From CAADGU01 sp964581605 (GTDB taxonomy: Bacteria; Chloroflexota; Anaerolineae; Promineifilales; Promineifilaceae): a stretch of DNA of 35,836 bases. The notes under the pieces were generated by a model that was not told the origin of the DNA, did no database searches, and saw only the letters and a program-made list of their open reading frames with translations. Position 1 is the stretch's first letter, and each line of letters begins with the position of its first letter. The DNA is taken from assembly GCA_964581605.1 (NCBI GenBank), contig CAZOPF010000057.1, positions 1-35,836 on the forward strand. Direction: 5' to 3'. This document shows positions 33,095-35,836 of this stretch, one piece after another. The position numbers and the translations under genes are program-made.

Positions 33095-35785
33095 ATGAAA
33101 CAGTTTAGATGGATCGTATTGTTAGGTTTATTGTTAGTATTGGTCGCCTGCGGTGGCGAGGAAGCAGCCACGCCAACGGCCGTGCCGCCAACCACAGAAG
33201 CAGCCGAAACAGCGCCGACAGAAGAACCGGCTACGGCCGTGCCCGCCGAGGAACCCGCTGCCGAAGAACCCGCTGCCGAGGAACCGGCCGCCGAAGAGCC
33301 GGTGGCTGAAGAATCCGCTGGTGGCCTGACCTGCGCCGAACCGATCAAAGTGGGCCTGATCACCGACGAGACCGGTTCATTGGCGATTTATGGCGCACAC
33401 ATTCTGCGCGGCTTCCCGTTGGGCATGGAATATGCCACCGGCAGTGCGGCCACCGAGGGGGACGGCTACACAGCCTACACCCTCGATGGCTGCGAAATCC
33501 AGGTCTATGTGCGGGACGACCAGAGCAACCCGGAGACAACGGCCACCGTCGGCCGTGAGCTAATCGAAGTAGTGGGTGTGGATGTGCTGGTAGGCACGGT
33601 TAGTTCTGGGGCGACTGCCTCGCTGCAAGAATTGGCCCGCGAAAATGGCATTATCCACATTGCCGCGCCCGCCGCCGCCAATGACCTGACCGGGGCAACC
33701 TTCAACGAATACAGCTTCCGCGCCAGCCGCAACAATTATCAAGACGCGGTGAACATATGTGAGTATCTGGCCTCACAGTACGGCAGCTTTGTGCAAATTG
33801 CGCCCGATTACAGCTTTGGGCAGGGCAGCGCGGCCGCTTTCCGCGACGCCTGCACCCTCTTTGGTGGGTCATTTGTGGCTGATGACATTTTCGCCCCGGC
33901 CGATACCACCGACTTCACCCCCTACATGGATCAGGTGTTAGACGCAGTGGACGCGGGCGCAGAGGCGCTCATTGTCACCTGGGCGGGTGGTGGGTTTGTG
34001 CCGTTGTATCAGGCATATCAGGACACGGGCGCGGCCGACGAGATTCCCATGGCCGCCGGTTTTGTGGACAATGTGGTCATGCCCGCCTTTTTTGCCAACG
34101 CCATTGGCCAGACCAGCGGCACGCTCTACCATTACACCTTCCCGGACAATGCCATCAACGACTGGCTGGTGGAACAGACCAAAGCCCGCTTTGGTGTGCC
34201 GCCGGATTTGTTTGACGCCGATGGCATGAATGCGGCCATCATGCTGGTGGAAGCGATTAAAGCCACCAACGGCGACGCCAGCGCGGAAACCCTCATCCCG
34301 GCGCTGGAAGGGATGGAGTTTGAGGGGCCGAAGGGGACAGTGTATATTCGCCCCGAAGACCATGTGGCCATTCAGGATATGTACATTGCCACGTTGCTGA
34401 ATGTGGATGACCCGGAATTTCGCTTCTTTGAATTGGTGGAAACGACCCGGCCGAATGTGCCCTGCCTGCTGCCGGAAGGGTTGCAAGATCGTTGTGGCGA
34501 CCTGCCCGTTGGCGCGTTGGGTGATGTGTCCATGACGGAAGCGGCGGAACCGGCAGAGGAGGCCGCAGAGGGGGGCACGGCCGTGTGCAGCGAACCCGTC
34601 AAAATTGGCCTGATCACCGACCAGACCGGCGCGTTAGCCATCTACGGCGCTCATGTGCTGCGCAGCTTCCCGCTGGGGCTGGAATATGCCAGTGGCACAC
34701 CTGGCGTGGCCGGTGACGTCAGCACCACCTTCCAGCTAGACGACTGCCCCATTGAACTGTTCATTCGGGATGACCAGAGCAACCCGGAAACAACGGCCAC
34801 CGTCGCCCGTGAACTGATTGAAGTGGAAGGGGTAGACCTCCTGGTGGGTACAGTTAGCTCCGGGGCAACGGCCACGCTGCAAGAACTGGCGCGGGAAAAT
34901 CAGATTCCGCTCATTGTAGCGCCAGCGGCGGCCAACGATATTACCGGCATCAACTTCAACGAATACACCTTCCGCACCAGCCGTAACAATTATCAGGATG
35001 CGGTGAACATCTGTGAATATCTGACCAGCCAATACACTAACTTCGTGCAAATTGCGCCCGATTACAGCTTTGGGCAAGGCAGTGCGGCCGCTTTCCGCGA
35101 CGCCTGCACGCTCTACGGCGGTACGTTTGTGGCCGATGACATCTTCGCCCCGGCCGATACGACCGACTTTACGCCGTACATGGACCAGGTTTTTGATGCC
35201 GTAGACGCGGGCGCAGAAGCGCTCATCGTCACCTGGGCAGGTGGTGGTTTTGTGCCACTGTATCAGGCGTACCAGGATTCCGGTGCGGCCGATGAGATTC
35301 CGATGGCCGCCGGTTTTGTGGATAATGTGGTCATGCCCGCCTTTTTCGCCAATGCCATTGGGCAAACAAGTGGGTCGCTCTACCATTACACTTTCCCGGA
35401 TAACGAGATCAACGAATGGCTGGTGAGCAAAACAATGGAACTGTACAGTGTGCCGCCTGACCTGTTCGACGCCGATGCTATGAACGCCGCTTTGCTCATT
35501 GCCCATGCGTTGCGGGCAACGGGTGGCGATGCCAGCGCGGAAGCGTTGCTGGCGGCGCTGGAAGGGGCGGAATTTGAAGGGCCGAAGGGCACTATTTATA
35601 TTCGCCCGGAAGACCATGTAGCGGTGCAGGATATGTATATTGCCACGCTGTTGAATGTGGATGATCCGGAGTTCCGCTTCTTTGAACTGGTGGAAACGAA
35701 CCGGCCTGACGTGCCCTGCCTGTTGCCGGAGGGGTTGCAGGATCGCTGCGGTGATTTGCCGGTGGGTAGTTTGAGTGGAGAGTGA
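33095..35785 (+). CDS. Lipoprotein with two tandem LivJ-type substrate-binding domains
   Basis: An 896-residue periplasmic-type binding protein of an ABC importer (Peripla_BP_6, branched-chain amino acid/amide family). The N-terminus has a lipoprotein signal with lipobox LVLVAC and a Glu/Pro/Ala-rich tether (EEPAAEEPAAEEP) to about residue 75. Domain 1 (about 79-475) starts CAEPIKVGLITDETGSLAIY. Domain 2 (about 498-896) starts CSEPVKIGLITDQTGALAIY. The two are nearly identical over long stretches, for example QIAPDYSFGQGSAAAFRDAC in both. Only domain 1 has a signal, so this is a fused internal duplication. No permease or ATPase gene is in the window; they may follow. The ribosome site is GGAGGAG. 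The ligand is unknown: the family binds amino acids, amides, urea or aromatic acids. Confidence 0.93.
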   Translation: MKQFRWIVLLGLLLVLVACGGEEAATPTAVPPTTEAAETAPTEEPATAVPAEEPAAEEPAAEEPAAEEPVAEESAGGLTCAEPIKVGLITDETGSLAIYGAHILRGFPLGMEYATGSAATEGDGYTAYTLDGCEIQVYVRDDQSNPETTATVGRELIEVVGVDVLVGTVSSGATASLQELARENGIIHIAAPAAANDLTGATFNEYSFRASRNNYQDAVNICEYLASQYGSFVQIAPDYSFGQGSAAAFRDACTLFGGSFVADDIFAPADTTDFTPYMDQVLDAVDAGAEALIVTWAGGGFVPLYQAYQDTGAADEIPMAAGFVDNVVMPAFFANAIGQTSGTLYHYTFPDNAINDWLVEQTKARFGVPPDLFDADGMNAAIMLVEAIKATNGDASAETLIPALEGMEFEGPKGTVYIRPEDHVAIQDMYIATLLNVDDPEFRFFELVETTRPNVPCLLPEGLQDRCGDLPVGALGDVSMTEAAEPAEEAAEGGTAVCSEPVKIGLITDQTGALAIYGAHVLRSFPLGLEYASGTPGVAGDVSTTFQLDDCPIELFIRDDQSNPETTATVARELIEVEGVDLLVGTVSSGATATLQELARENQIPLIVAPAAANDITGINFNEYTFRTSRNNYQDAVNICEYLTSQYTNFVQIAPDYSFGQGSAAAFRDACTLYGGTFVADDIFAPADTTDFTPYMDQVFDAVDAGAEALIVTWAGGGFVPLYQAYQDSGAADEIPMAAGFVDNVVMPAFFANAIGQTSGSLYHYTFPDNEINEWLVSKTMELYSVPPDLFDADAMNAALLIAHALRATGGDASAEALLAALEGAEFEGPKGTIYIRPEDHVAVQDMYIATLLNVDDPEFRFFELVETNRPDVPCLLPEGLQDRCGDLPVGSLSGE

Positions 35786-35836
35786 GAAGGTGAGAAGGTG
35801 AGAAGGTGAGAAGGTGAGAAGGTGAGAAGGTGAGAA
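35783..35836. repeat. 8-bp tandem repeat 3' of the binding-protein gene
   Basis: The unit TGAGAAGG is repeated exactly nearly seven times and continues to the window edge. The first unit's TGA is the stop codon of the lipoprotein gene. The true length of the array is not visible. Confidence 0.9.

Overview
This 35.8 kb window is GC-rich bacterial chromosome, most likely from a Chloroflexota bacterium (Anaerolineae/Caldilineae/Ardenticatenia-like). The assignment is an inference from gene content: very large STAND/BTAD regulators, a CofD enzyme of coenzyme F420 synthesis, a RarA–methyltransferase fusion, GT-C glycosyltransferases with beta-sandwich tails, and Pro/Thr-rich lipoproteins and sensor proteins. 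The palindrome ACGGCCGT recurs throughout at far above chance (nine exact copies in the first 5 kb). It recalls the HIP1 octamer of cyanobacteria.

Layout. 1-1759: ATP synthase alpha subunit (minus strand), followed by an 8-bp tandem repeat. 2099-7200: two overlapping membrane glycosyltransferase-like genes (plus). 7210-12051: a minus-strand run of sensor histidine kinase, response regulator, lipoprotein, small membrane protein and alpha/beta hydrolase. 12256-16906: minus-strand CofD, an M20 amidohydrolase and a RarA–methyltransferase fusion. 16911-17659: an AbrB/PIN toxin-antitoxin pair. 17852-19168: a complete UbiD-family decarboxylase.

19169-23509 is an accessory region. An AT-rich three-gene block (ParB-like protein, a predicted PD-(D/E)XK-like nuclease, a C5 cytosine methyltransferase) is followed by a truncated higB and an intact higA. 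Next comes a second, 86% identical copy of the last 177 bp of ubiD, then a DUF6883/DUF4926-like pair. The block has no ACGGCCGT sites and looks like a horizontally acquired defence module associated with the ubiD 3' end. It is the most interesting part of the window. The methyltransferase motif IX is readable only in another frame, so that gene may be damaged or mis-sequenced.

23556-35785 returns to ordinary chromosome on the plus strand: an MscS channel, an alpha/beta hydrolase, a 1082-residue BTAD regulator, a KAS III-like synthase, an acyl-CoA ligase, another alpha/beta hydrolase and a lipoprotein with two tandem branched-chain-amino-acid-type binding domains.

Intergenic DNA carries two repeat classes. 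One is perfect or near-perfect hairpins with the shared core GCATCTGAGGATGC and different but pairing flanks (three copies), all just downstream of genes. The other is short-period degenerate tandem repeats that abut or supply stop codons and in two places lie in frame inside the RarA fusion gene. Both window ends lie in 8-bp tandem repeats, which may mark assembly breaks. No tRNA, rRNA, CRISPR array, integrase or transposase gene was seen.
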